Assembly (NCBI GenBank): GCA_028386065.3
Contig: JAKUCV010001003.1
Span: forward strand, 1-64,000
Reading direction: 5' to 3'
DNA: 64,000 nt
Source of the DNA: Turnera subulata
Lineage: Eukaryota > Streptophyta > Magnoliopsida > Malpighiales > Passifloraceae
Made by a program: the position numbers and the translations under genes. The notes under the pieces were generated by a model, which had not been told where the DNA came from, did no database searches, and saw only the letters and a program-made list of their open reading frames with translations. Positions 34,449-45,335 of this stretch are shown piece after piece. Numbering within the stretch: the stretch's first letter is position 1; each line of letters starts with the position of its first letter.

Positions 34449-36525
34449 CTGCAACATCATGCGTCAAATACAAAATGTTATTCCTTGGATGCAAACAATT
34501 AAAAGTCTGATGCAGTACTTTGCAAATCAATGAAACATTGAACAGCTGTATGCCATCAACTTAACCAAAAGATAGCAAATCTAAATTATGAATCACAGGC
34601 CAAGATACTGTCTTTCTCTTCTGAATGAACAAAAAGAGGAAGGACATAAATTAACATCACAAAAGCTGTTGGTGCGTAGAGTTTTGCAGCTTCAAGAAGC
34701 TTTCAGTTCAGTGGTGGTGCTCCAACTGATGATTGCTTATGTGTATCATCATGTGTGTCTAGACTGCTACTAACGCAGTTCCGACTACAAAGCAATTACT
34801 TACTAGACAAATCTCAATTTGCTCTGAAAAAGCTAAAATCCCATAAAATCCATGTTAACTGAACTTATCCTCACAACCTAATATCACAAGGCATAATTCT
34901 CAAAATTTTTGTAGAAAATATAGCTAGGAGATTAGTATATTGTGATTCCAGAACTCTTAAACCATTTTAATTATGTAAGATTGGTCCCTGGAGCACAAGT
35001 TGGGTGTGAATGTAGGCTGTTGCTGTAAATGCATGCAGTGGTACTCACCTGCATGCCAATGCACAACTATATGCAACTGCATACACTGGTTGGCACAATT
35101 GCCAGGCCATCACCAAATTGGCTTCACCGACTCAGAAAATAGTTATTGCATATGCCCTCTGGTGCACGGGACATTTTATATGAAACTGACTATAACTGAA
35201 ATGGTCAGCCAAACTCTTACAAGTTTTGAATCACACATCTTGGGAAAGTCCAGAATGAATTTTTACCTCCATCTGTCTCAAATGGTTAAGTGGAAGACCA
35301 CATTCACCTTTCACTTGCAGAAACAATGGCACTTCCTAATCATGGTCTCAAAACATCTCTTTGGGGAACCTATCTTGACAACTATTCATCATCAGATACC
35401 AGTTTCTGAACTTGAAAGTAGCAACTAGGGACTAACAACCATCTTTTACAAGCCATAAAATCAAACAGAAACTACCATAGGTAGTATGCCCAACTGCCCT
35501 CGACAAGGTAAGTGGTCACTCTTGAAACAATTGCCCAAGCCCACAAGCACATCCTCCAGTTATGACAAAATATAAACACAAATGATCGCATCTAGCTTGC
35601 TAGGCTAACATGTTGATTGCATTATCATTTCTTACAGTATTCTCCTCTGGAAGTGCCGATTCAATAACATCAAATTTCACCACACTCAGGAAACAATATA
35701 ATCATCAGAAGAGAAACCCAAACACCTAGGCGATGTATACATATCGTGAATGACCTCAAGATGGCCAAGAGTAAAAGCAAATATCGTTGATATTTCACAT
35801 GCGCAAGCCAAAAGTACTAGCAAGATATTGCAACAGCATTGTCTCCTTTATGCTCTCGTGCAGCAAGAAAAGAGCATAAACACAATAAATAAAAACATTA
35901 AGAAGGTGATACTTTTTCAAGCAAAAAAAGTGGGTGGGTAAGAAACTGCCGAAAACTCCAGAGTTGTGACTTTCTCAAACTTCCTCCAAATGATTTACAC
36001 AGAATGGCTCTCCATCTTTATCAATGGTTCACTAGAAAGCCAATAATTCAACGACAAACATATTTCACCCGCGCCCACTATCATTTCATAGCCATAAAAG
36101 CAAGAATCCCAAACACCTTGACGATATACACACCTTGTGGGTTCACCTCAAAATGATGAAAACGGTGAGAGCTACCAATCCCCTTCAAATTTAACGCAAC
36201 ACTGTGACTCGCACACGCTAGCAAGACCCACCTTGCAAATTATACCCACAAGACACAAAACATAGGATCGCAACAGCATTGGCTCTTCTCTGTTCTCAGG
36301 CAAATAACAAAAGTGGAGAAACGAAGAAATTGAACTTCATTTGCGTAATCCAAGGATTTCCCTTTATTCAGCAAAAAAATATTCTCCGATCAAATAGTTC
36401 ATTAATTACTTCCAACAAAATACATACAAATCACAAATACCCAGATGATATTTCAGCTTCAAAGATCAATAGACAAGCATTAGGTACACTAATACACAAA
36501 AAAAAAGTGTCGAGAGAGAGCAAAC
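34449..36525 (-). other. Probable 5'UTR intron of the small protein gene
   Basis: Bounded by a minus-strand donor at 36525-36524 (GT) and an acceptor at 34450-34449 (AG). Contains no credible coding region. Two stretches resemble sequence elsewhere in the window: 34890-34985 is similar to 29320-29410, and 35920-36010 is similar to 44130-44225, indicating old dispersed repeats. Confidence 0.45.
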
Positions 36526-36613
36526 CTGAAAGTTTAAGACAAAGCTGTCGGTTTAGCGCGGAGATTGAAAGAGACAATGAGAGAATGGCAAGACACGAGG
36601 CACTCTTCTGCTT

Positions 36614-36623
36614 CTTATATTTA
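36614..36623 (-). promoter_or_regulatory. TATA-like element of the small protein gene
   Basis: TAAATATAAG on the minus strand, about 90 bp upstream of the predicted first splice donor at 36526. It lies in the roughly 300-bp interval shared with the divergent MED9 gene (ATG 36912). Confidence 0.35.
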
Positions 36624-36911
36624 TCCTCTTCGATAGGGAGCTAAAAATCAGGTCTTGCACTGGGGTTCCTGTAAATTGGTCTCTGGTCATCATCGCAAGC
36701 GAAAGCGCTCCTCTTTAGGAGAATATTATAATATACCCACCAAGCCCAAAACCGACATGTCGATTAGAAGCACCACCGACATGTCAAAACTCCCCCTTTC
36801 TGCTTTCTAAAATTAGCCATAGCCCAAAGGTCCAATTTTTCTTTTTCAAGGAAAAAAAAAAAAAAAGAACGGAGACAGAGAGGTAGAGGAAGAGGAAGAG
36901 GGAGAGGGGCA

Positions 36912-38334
36912 ATGGATCCGTACGGAGGAGGGGGGAGCTGGACAATGATTCCAAACGTGGGCAACTCTCCTGCTCACTCGAATCAAGACCAGTTTTACCT
37001 CCACCAATCGCAACAGCAGCTGTTTAATCAGTTCCAGCCACCACCACAACAACAACAATCAACGCCACCGCCACCACCGGCAACCCAACAGCAGCAGTTT
37101 CAGCAGCAACCCACGCCGCAGCAGTTTAACCAACAACAGCAGCCACTGTTGTCGCCGCAACAGCAACCGCTATTGTCGCCGCAACAGCAGCAACAACAGC
37201 AGTTTCACCAGCAACAACGTTTTATTGCTCAACAACAGCAGCAGCAGCAGCAGCAGCCGCAGCAACAACAACCGCCAACCCCTCAACAACAACAGAATAG
37301 TCAATACCAGTCACTGGCCTCACACTTTCACCTCTTACCTGTGACCCACTAAACCATCCAACGCATGCTTATGTTCTATGTGGGAATAAATAAGAGTTTG
37401 GTGTGTAAAGGAAGAGTCTTTTGATGTTTTCTTCTTTTGTGTGCGCAGTTGGTGGAGAACTTGGCTGATGTTATCGAGACCGGGAACCGGGATCAGCACT
37501 CTGATGCTTTGGTGTGTTTCTCTTTTCTTCTTCTTTTCGGCAAATTTCGTTTCTTTTTATGGGGGTGTCTTTCCGTTGTGGGTCTTGCTCTCTTCATTCG
37601 ATCAACAAAAGACAATAATGTACTATGGGATGTTGTGTTCCTGTGACGGGTTTTATGGTTTTATGCTTGCGGTGAATGGCTTTTGGTTTTGTACTGAATA
37701 TTTGTTTTGATTGACTTTTTGGGAAGGTTACTGAGTTGAAAACTCACTTTGAGAAGTGCCAGCAGCTTTTGAACTCGATTTCGAGCTCAATTAACGCCAG
37801 AAGTATGGTAATTTCCTTCTCCAAAAAACTTATGTTTTTCCTCTTGGATTTCACTGTGCCACTCTTGTGTTTTGTTCCACATAACTGTAACTTGTGTTTA
37901 TGGTTTCTGCTCAGCTTAATGGCTCTGTAGGTGAGGTTATTCATTTAAAACATTACGAAGAAACTTTCAGCCTTTTAGGAAGAATGTGGCGTTATAACAT
38001 TTTACTATTTGTTTTCATCAGATTAACCAACTTGGATGTGGTTGTAGATCATATTGGTTGTCGAGTTTCTTGGTATGGTTTGGTTAAATTCTTTTGGACA
38101 TTGGATGCAGACAGTAGAGGGACAGAAGCGCAAGCTAGAGGAAGGTGAACAGTTGCTGAATCAGCGAAGGTCTTATAGTGCATTCTTTGAGCTTTTGTTT
38201 GTTTTTAGTCCTCAAGTCTTCCTCAGTAAAAGTGGATAAGCTTGAAACATTTATTCACCGTATCATCCTCTTTCAGGGAATTAATCAGCCAGTACAGAAG
38301 CTCAGTTGAAGAGCTTACCAAGTATGGACCATAA
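36912..38334 (+). CDS. MED9: Mediator complex subunit 9 (plant MED9)
   Basis: Five exons (36912-37340, 37449-37511, 37727-37807, 38111-38169, 38277-38334) encode 229 residues. The N terminus MDPYGGGGSWTMIPNV is followed by a glutamine/proline-rich region (about 25-135) with long CAG/CAA runs. The conserved C-terminal helical part begins at SLASHFHLLPLVENLADVIE and continues through HFEKCQQLLNSIS and KRKLEEGEQLLNQRRELI to the end. This is the layout of plant MED9 (Arabidopsis At1g55080). MED9 belongs to the middle module of the Mediator coactivator, which links transcription factors to RNA polymerase II in the nucleus. The gene is divergent from the small protein gene, with about 300 bp between their likely transcription starts. 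The Gln repeats are likely to vary in length between individuals. Confidence 0.93.
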
Positions 38335-39004
38335 TTGATTGTTACTTTTAGCATGGTAAGAAAATTCACTATAACATCTCAGCTGAGCAATTTTTTTGCA
38401 CAAGCGCATGTATCTCCATATTGTCATATTAAATGTTTTAGTCGGGTAAAACTTTTAAGCAGCCACCATAATTCTAAGCAGAATCTATGTTGAGATGACG
38501 AGTAACAATCTGCTTCTGCTGACTGTTGTAGCTTGTTCATTTCAGGTCTGGTTGCAAGATTTCAGTTGAGGAGTTCATTCAAGATTCGACTAAATTTGAG
38601 TTCCCCGGAGAAAATCGAGTCTTATAAAAGATGCCAAGAACAAAGATAAATAACCTCGCAATAAGGAAAGCTCGATGATCTCTCGAGTTGTTGAATAAGA
38701 TTGTACCTGTATTTTGTTGTTCAACTGATTGATTATTACTTTTCATAATAATGATCACGTATGACATTCGATTACCGATCAAATCATTTTGATGGAGCTG
38801 GTTTCATTGGCAGCTTTATCAGCAGCTTGTACCTGTATTTCCCTGTTCTACTGTTATTACTTTTCATAACAATGATCATATATCACATTCTATTACTCAT
38901 GAAATCATTTGGTGGAGACGGTTTCATTAGCAGCTTTGTTTTTATATTATTTTTTGTTGAAACATGAGACGTTTTTCTTTGTCGAGATTGGGTTTGTATT
39001 AAGT
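38335..39004. other. MED9 3' region up to the retrotransposon insertion
   Basis: 3'UTR and flanking DNA. It contains a diverged tandem duplication (38701-38939), listed separately. The copia element begins at 39010 after its 5-bp target duplication. Confidence 0.6.
38701..38939. repeat. Imperfect tandem duplication, about 120-bp unit
   Basis: Unit 1 (38701-38826) and unit 2 (38827 to about 38939) both start ttgtacctgtattt. They share ttattacttttcataa, aatgatca, gacattc/cacattc and tggtttcatt/cggtttcatt, with small indels. Lies just 3' of MED9. Confidence 0.8.
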
Positions 39005-39009
39005 GAGTG

Positions 39010-39234
39010 TATAGAAACACAGGAATAGGTTTGGGAATTGAATACATCAATTGATGTATCTGGTGTTGTTCTTATAGTGTAATACGTTGTGTTACAATAG
39101 GATACAAAGACTTGCATGATAAGAATACAACGTGATAAGGATACACAGATTACAGCACTACAACTGTCAAGAGCTAACGTAATCTAAACCATAGTAGGTA
39201 CACTATCAACATAAGATGATCATTATCTCTAACA
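39010..39234 (-). repeat. Copia 3' LTR (225 bp)
   Basis: Starts tatagaaacacagg and ends ctctaaca on the plus strand. Matches 43533-43757 over its full length with no difference that I can see. Confidence 0.93.
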
Positions 39235-39247
39235 GCCCCCCTCAAAC

Positions 39248-39913
39248 TCAGCCGCCAGAAGAGCAAAGGTTGAGTTTGGTTCGAATTGTGGCAAATCTCG
39301 TTGTAGATAGCGGCTTCGTTAGGGCATCTGCTAGTTGATCTTCACTGGATATGAATTGAACCTGTAGGTTACCAGCGGCAACTTGTTCACGCACAAAGTG
39401 GAAGTCAATTTCCACGTGCTTTGTTCGTGCTTTGATCACTGGATTATGGCTGAGAAATGTGGCTCCCAAGTTGTCACACCAGAGGATTGGTTTGGACACT
39501 GGAACCCCAAGCTCCTTCAACATGTTTTGAATCCACAGCAACTCTGTTGTACCATCCGCCATAGCTTTATACTCAGCTTCAGTGGAGGATCGTGCTACCG
39601 TACGTTGTTTCCGGGAAGCCCATGCGAGCAGATTTCCCCCGTAGTATACTAGGAAACCAGCAGTGGATTTTCGGTCATCAGGGCTGCCTGCCCAGTCCGC
39701 ATCGGTAAACACTTGGATGCCCGTATCGCGAGTGCGATAGATGGAAAGACCAAGTGTTTTTGTTTGTTGTAGGTACCGCAAAATTCGTTTCACAGCAATG
39801 AAATGAATGTGAGTTGGGGCATGCATAAATTGACTAACCTTACTGACAGAGTAGGCAATATGTCCAGAACATTACCGATCTATGACATTTCTAGGTTGTT
39901 CGTAAGCTATGAC
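39248..39913 (-). pseudogene. Copia RNase H region, separated from RT by a frame break
   Basis: An ORF of 192 codons (39826-39248) begins MHAPTHIHFIAVKRILRYLQ and contains the copia RNase H signatures FTDADWAGSPDDRKSTAG, SSTEAEYKAMADG, LWCDN and KHVEIDFHFVREQV, ending LADALTKPLS. Directly upstream (about 39840-39913) the frame is lost: the RT ORF stops at 39914, and the region that should link the two is shorter than usual and carries stops in the sense frames. The polyprotein is therefore interrupted although the LTRs look pristine. Confidence 0.85.
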
Positions 39914-41887
39914 TCATCCTAGTCCATTATTCAGAGGGAGCAGGAACGGCAGAACTACGGTCGTTGATGCTGGAGTTTGTACCGGCTTGCAGGTTGTCAT
40001 CCCTGCCTTGGCTAATAATTCCCTGATGTATTTCGTTTGTGTAAGTAGAAAGCCATTAGAAGTGGTCTGCAGTTCAATGCCCAGGAAATATGCCGGTGTG
40101 CCAAGATCACGCAATGCAAAGGTAAGATGCAGCCGTGCCAATAAATCCGTTACAAACTCCTGACTAGAACCAGTAACAATTATATCATCCACATAAATGA
40201 GGAAGAAGGCCCGAATTCCTCTGGTGTTGTAGATTAGCAATGAGGGATCAGACTGTGACACTCTGAAACCTTGGTGAAGAAGGAAGTCCGTTAAGCGGGA
40301 GTACCATGCCCATGGCGCCTGCTTTAGGCCATACAGTGATTTGCGTAAGAGACAGACATGATTCGGTCTTGTAGTGTCCACAAAACCTGGTGGTTGCACC
40401 ATGGATACCTTCTCTTGGAGCTTGCCATGAAGAAAGGCATTCCTTATATCAAGTTGATGAAGAGACCAGTTGCGAGACAAAGCCAAGGATAAGACCAGCC
40501 GGATCGTTACAGGCTTCACTACGGGGCTGAAAGTTTCGTGATAATCAATTCCCGCTCGTTGGTGAAACCCTTTGGCAACCAATCGAGCCTTGAATCGTTC
40601 CACACTACCATCTGAATTTTTCTTGATCCGATATACCCATTTACAACCGACAAGATTCATGCCCTGCCGAAAAGGAACCAATTCCCAAGTTTGGTTTTGG
40701 ATAAGAGCATTCATCTCTTCAACCATTGCCTGCCTCCAGACCTTCGTTTTGTTTGCAGTAGTAAAACATGTGGGTTCTATCTGTGTGTCTGTGTGTGATG
40801 CAATAGTATGAGCAGAGGGAGAATAACGTGTTGGGGGTTTTCTAGTGGGTCGAAGAGTCATAGGGTGTATGCGAGTTTCGGGCTGAGGTGGAGTTGGATT
40901 TGGACTCTGGGATGGACTAGCAGGTATACTAGGACTGGGTGTCGAATTAGTAGGGGAATGCTGGCTGTGAGTAGGACTAGGCCGTGGAGGTATAGAAGAG
41001 TAAGTTGAACCAGGACTTGGAGGTGTTGTGGGGGATGTAGGAGACTGTGGTCTCGGGGTTGGGGATGCCACGGGATCAGGAGATAAAGGAGGCAGAGAAG
41101 AATGTGTTGATTGTGGTAAAAGAGTTGTACCTGAAGACATTTGCTGCTGTAGAGATGGAAAGAAAACTGTTAAAGGCACAGACGTCCAGGTGTCATCAGA
41201 GGCAGGGGAACGAGCCACGGTTTCCTGTGCTTCAGAGTAGGGAAATATGTGTTCAAGAAACTTGACATGTCTGGAAATATAGTACCGACGTTGGTGTTTA
41301 TCAAAACAACGATACCCTAGATGAGTGGGGCTATATCCTAGGAAAACACAAGGGGTGGAGTGATAATCAACCTTATGTCTATTATATGGTCTCAAAAATG
41401 GATAGCACAGGCAACCAAAAACTCTAAGAAAAGAATAATCTGGAGTGCGCTTGAATAACATTTGAAAGGGAGATTGGTGATCATTAACGGAAGTTGGCAT
41501 ACGATTAATTAAGTAGGCAGCCGTTTCAAAAGCAAAATGCCAAAAACATTTAGGAATATGAACAGTGGCAAGAAGAGTAAGACCAGTCTCTACAAAGTGT
41601 CGATGTTTACGTTCGATTGCACCCTGTTGCTCATGATTATGAGGACACATAACCCTGTGTTGAATGCCATTGTTGGCAAAATATTTGCTGAGTTTTCGGT
41701 ATTCCCCTCCCCAATCACTCTGAACGGCTTTGATTTTCAAATCAAATTGTTTCTCCACTCGTTTTTGAAAGAACAAAAAGACGTTAAACACATCAGATTT
41801 ATTGCTAATAGGGAAAAACCAAATATATTTGCTAAAGTCATCAAGAAAAAGAACATAATAACGATGACCATCACAACTTGTAGTTGG
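39914..41887 (-). pseudogene. Copia integrase and reverse transcriptase (partial, cut by N gap)
   Basis: Reading on the minus strand from the N gap: the integrase core (FLDDFSKYIWFFPI; QSDWGGEYRKL; NGIQHRVMCPHNHEQQGAIERKHRH), the copia GKTPY-like region (SPFQMLFKRTPDYSFLRVFG), a long Pro/Ser/Thr-rich linker, then reverse transcriptase (WELVPFRQGMNLVGCKWVY; VARLVAKGF-type segment; LDIRNAFLHG; QAPWAWYSRL; catalytic YVDD in LIYVDDIIVTGS). The frame is open over this whole stretch but stops at 39914 before RNase H. The N-terminal part is inside the gap. Confidence 0.9.
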
Positions 41888-42508
41888 NNNNNNNNNNNNN
41901 NNNNNNNNNNNNNNNNNNNNNNNNNNNNNNNNNNNNNNNNNNNNNNNNNNNNNNNNNNNNNNNNNNNNNNNNNNNNNNNNNNNNNNNNNNNNNNNNNNNN
42001 NNNNNNNNNNNNNNNNNNNNNNNNNNNNNNNNNNNNNNNNNNNNNNNNNNNNNNNNNNNNNNNNNNNNNNNNNNNNNNNNNNNNNNNNNNNNNNNNNNNN
42101 NNNNNNNNNNNNNNNNNNNNNNNNNNNNNNNNNNNNNNNNNNNNNNNNNNNNNNNNNNNNNNNNNNNNNNNNNNNNNNNNNNNNNNNNNNNNNNNNNNNN
42201 NNNNNNNNNNNNNNNNNNNNNNNNNNNNNNNNNNNNNNNNNNNNNNNNNNNNNNNNNNNNNNNNNNNNNNNNNNNNNNNNNNNNNNNNNNNNNNNNNNNN
42301 NNNNNNNNNNNNNNNNNNNNNNNNNNNNNNNNNNNNNNNNNNNNNNNNNNNNNNNNNNNNNNNNNNNNNNNNNNNNNNNNNNNNNNNNNNNNNNNNNNNN
42401 NNNNNNNNNNNNNNNNNNNNNNNNNNNNNNNNNNNNNNNNNNNNNNNNNNNNNNNNNNNNNNNNNNNNNNNNNNNNNNNNNNNNNNNNNNNNNNNNNNNN
42501 NNNNNNNN
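41888..42508. other. Assembly gap (621 N)
   Basis: A run of 621 unknown bases within the copia element. A few hundred coding bases of Gag C terminus, protease and integrase N terminus are expected here. Confidence 1.
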
Positions 42509-43508
42509 GCCATGCAGCATGACCAAACCGGCCACAAAGTTGGCAACGAACCCGACCAGGTTCTGAACCCCAATTGGTGTTGTTGTTGCGAGGGGTCTGT
42601 CCACGGCCATAGAACTGTCCTCGACCACCGCGGCCGCCACGACCACGGCCTCGATAGCCTCCACGTCCTCTACCTGCAGAAGTGTCAGTTCGTTGTGCCA
42701 TATGCACTGAAGGAGTGGCAGTAGGAATAGTGGATTTTTCCGAAATTGAGGCAGGAGGAAGATCAATATTCAATGCCTTCACAGGATCATCATATATAAA
42801 TTCATGGCTCATAAGAAGACTCTGTAACTCAGAGAAAGTAACAGGTTCTTTGCGGGTTTGAAGAGAAGACACCAGTGGTTTATATTCTGCTTTTAAGCCC
42901 CGAAAAACATAGACATTAAAGTCATTAAGAGACAAAGGTTTACCAGAAGCACTCATCTCGTCAGCGAGCCGCTTGGCCCGATTGAGAAAACGCAGAACAG
43001 ATTCATCAGATCCCTGCTCAAGACGCTGAAGAGCCATGTGTATAGCCATGACTCGTGTGTTGTTTGGGGAAGCCAAAGATTCTTCAAGGGCAATCCATGC
43101 GTCACGAGCAGTCTTCTTATTGACAACAATAGAGAAAACCTCAACTGTCACAGAGGACAGAATAACACTCAAAATGAGATTATCCTGTTGTACCCAGCGC
43201 TGATAGTTGGGATTTGGTTGAGGCAGATCGCCGTCATTGATAGGCAAGATTGTAGGCGCTGGACAGGGATAGGTGCCATCAATATACCCCATCACGCCTT
43301 GACCAACCAAAAAGGGCTCCATTTGTGCCCTCCAAAACACATAATTAGTCTCCGTGAGCTTAATGGAGATATGATGATGAGTCTGAGATAGTGGGTGAGT
43401 TGCTGGATCAAGAGGTTTTTGAGGAGGGATGACACCAGAACTCTGAAAACTACTGAAGTTTTTGGACATGTTAGAGGACTCAGCTTCTTTGGGATCGATT
43501 TCTGCCAT
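42509..43508 (-). CDS. Copia Gag (N-terminal part up to the gap)
   Basis: Starts MAEIDPKEAESS at 43508. It carries the copia Gag (UBN2/DUF4219-like) body (ISIKLTETNYVFWRAQMEPFL; FSELQSLLMSHE), an Arg/Gly-rich stretch (GRGRGGYRGRGRGG) and the start of a CCHC zinc knuckle (CQLCGRFGHAAW), which is truncated by the N run at 42508. Intact as far as can be read. Gag packages element RNA in virus-like particles. Confidence 0.88.
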
Positions 43509-43532
43509 TAAAGCACTATGGCTCCGCTACCA

Positions 43533-43757
43533 TATAGAAACACAGGAATAGGTTTGGGAATTGAATACATCAATTGATGTATCTGGTGTTGTTCTTATAG
43601 TGTAATACGTTGTGTTACAATAGGATACAAAGACTTGCATGATAAGAATACAACGTGATAAGGATACACAGATTACAGCACTACAACTGTCAAGAGCTAA
43701 CGTAATCTAAACCATAGTAGGTACACTATCAACATAAGATGATCATTATCTCTAACA
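43533..43757 (-). repeat. Copia 5' LTR (225 bp)
   Basis: Identical by eye to 39010-39234. It directly abuts the primer-binding site at 43532. Identity of both LTRs implies very recent insertion. Confidence 0.93.
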
Positions 43758-45335
43758 GAGTGACAGGATGAAAGTTCTCCCGAGTCTTCAAAAATTGTCT
43801 TTGAATTCAAGGCGTTCAAAGCTAAACTTTCTCTCTTGGATTAAGATTACTTAAAGCTGGTAAATACCAGGTTGCGATGGAGCATCAAGCTCTCTGTTGA
43901 CTATTGAAGATAAAAGGCTTTTCTAAGTATTGCAGCAAATAAGAACATCCGATTAATAACCAGCAGTAGCACTTCTCACATGCTCTGCTATTTTATACAG
44001 AAATTACGCCCGAGTTGTAATCTAGTATTAATCTTTCCCGTTGGAATTACCTGCCGGTACTTAAGAACAAATTTTACAGGCACGCTTTTTTTCTTTTTTT
44101 TACCCCACAATGAAATGAAATTAAGAAGCTGAAATATAATTCAAGCAAACAAGTGGGCGGTTAAGAAACTACCCACAACCCCAAGACTTATAACTTCCTT
44201 TAAACCTCCTCCATATGCATTACACGGAACACTGATTTCAACTGGAAGTGCCTAGTGAGGAAAACTGCCTTCAATTTACTTCCCTTTCTCAAATCCTCAA
44301 TGTCAGGGTCTTCTGCTCCTAGACTGTGGAAAAACATCTCATTTTTCATTTTGAGATTACTCATGGATTGTTTGATAGAAAAATGGCTCAATTGACATCT
44401 TTGGTAATGCGTGACTAACCATGTACGCTCTTCGGACAACTTACTGAGAGATTGAGACAGGTATGACCTATTACCCACATTGCATGAAATTCTGTCAGCA
44501 TAAATTGAAACAAAAATCTAGCTAACTAACCAGCTTGTGTCTGATGGTTGTACTTATTGTACTTGGTGGATGGTTTTCAGGAACGATTTTGTCTGCCACA
44601 ATCCCATATAAAATGGCAGATCTCGAGAACCTAAGAAGACCTTTCAGTTTCAGTGTCGCTGAGGTCAGTCTTCTTTAAACGTCAGGGAAAACACCTCAGC
44701 CCTGGCATTCTTCCAATCCGATGATTAGCATGTCAAGGTTAAGAAGTGGTTTATTAGCGAAAGGTGTTGTAAAATTATGGATAAGAGTTGATAGATGTAA
44801 ATCCATTTAGGTTCAGTGGAATATATCCTCAAAATATGTCTTGGCCTTCAGGAAATATCCCATTATTTGACTTAGTAAGCAATCTAAAGGAATGCCACTT
44901 ATTAAAGAGTTGGAATTTCCAATAAATCAAAACTACATGCGTCACCTTCCTTACTATTATTAGTGTCCAATTTCGATTAGCCTGTTTTTGGGACGTTAAT
45001 TAGACTACAGCTAGCACAATGCCTCCATCTTCCTCACTGGAAGGCCTCCCAAAAATATCAAGACCCTAAATATACCAATAATAGCTGAAACTGTCAAGAC
45101 AAATTACCTGTTTTCAGTTTTGATATAAGGCTGTTTCTTCTCCCCCCTCATTTCTCTCCATCTTCCATTCTCCTTGTTTTTCTTCGCGCAGAGAAAAGAA
45201 AGGGCATTGCAACCACCAGAGAAAAAAAAGAAGGCCGCTAAAGAAAACTACACCAGCCCCGGCGGCAACGCATCCGAAATCTCACCCCTTCTCGATCAAC
45301 AACAGCAGAGGGCTTGTAATAATATAGAAAGCACC
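43758..45335. other. Intergenic region and leader of the LBD gene
   Basis: After the target duplication the DNA continues from the MED9 3' flank. 44130-44225 resembles 35920-36010 (..agtgggcggttaagaaact.. / ..agtgggtgggtaagaaact..). The final 200 bp, pyrimidine-rich near 45130-45180 and then A-rich, is most likely the 5'UTR of the LBD gene. An in-frame upstream ATG at 45174 would add 54 poorly conserved residues. Confidence 0.5.

Larger units (their letters stand above)
39010..43757 (-). mobile_element. Ty1-copia LTR retrotransposon, recent insertion, with sequence gap
   Basis: Flanked by a perfect 5-bp duplication gagtg (39005-39009 and 43758-43762). The two 225-bp LTRs are identical by eye. 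The element is on the minus strand. Next to the upstream LTR lies a primer-binding site (TGGTAGCGGAGCC, 43532-43520) resembling the initiator-Met tRNA 3' end. Next to the downstream LTR lies a G-rich polypurine tract (39245-39235). The order gag, (gap), integrase, reverse transcriptase, RNase H defines copia. Bases 41888-42508 are unknown (N), so the protease and the integrase N terminus are not visible and the true length is uncertain. Confidence 0.95.

Noticed and set aside
39840..39915. Possible small inversion inside copia pol (a plus-strand reading gives a PEHYRS-like phrase)
   Set aside because: The far end of the segment still aligns in the element sense, so the phrase is probably coincidental. 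Only a frame break is claimed.
45174..45335. In-frame N-terminal extension of the LBD protein (ATG 45174)
   Set aside because: Lys/Gln-rich, leader-like and unlike LBD N termini; ATG 45336 fits the family better.
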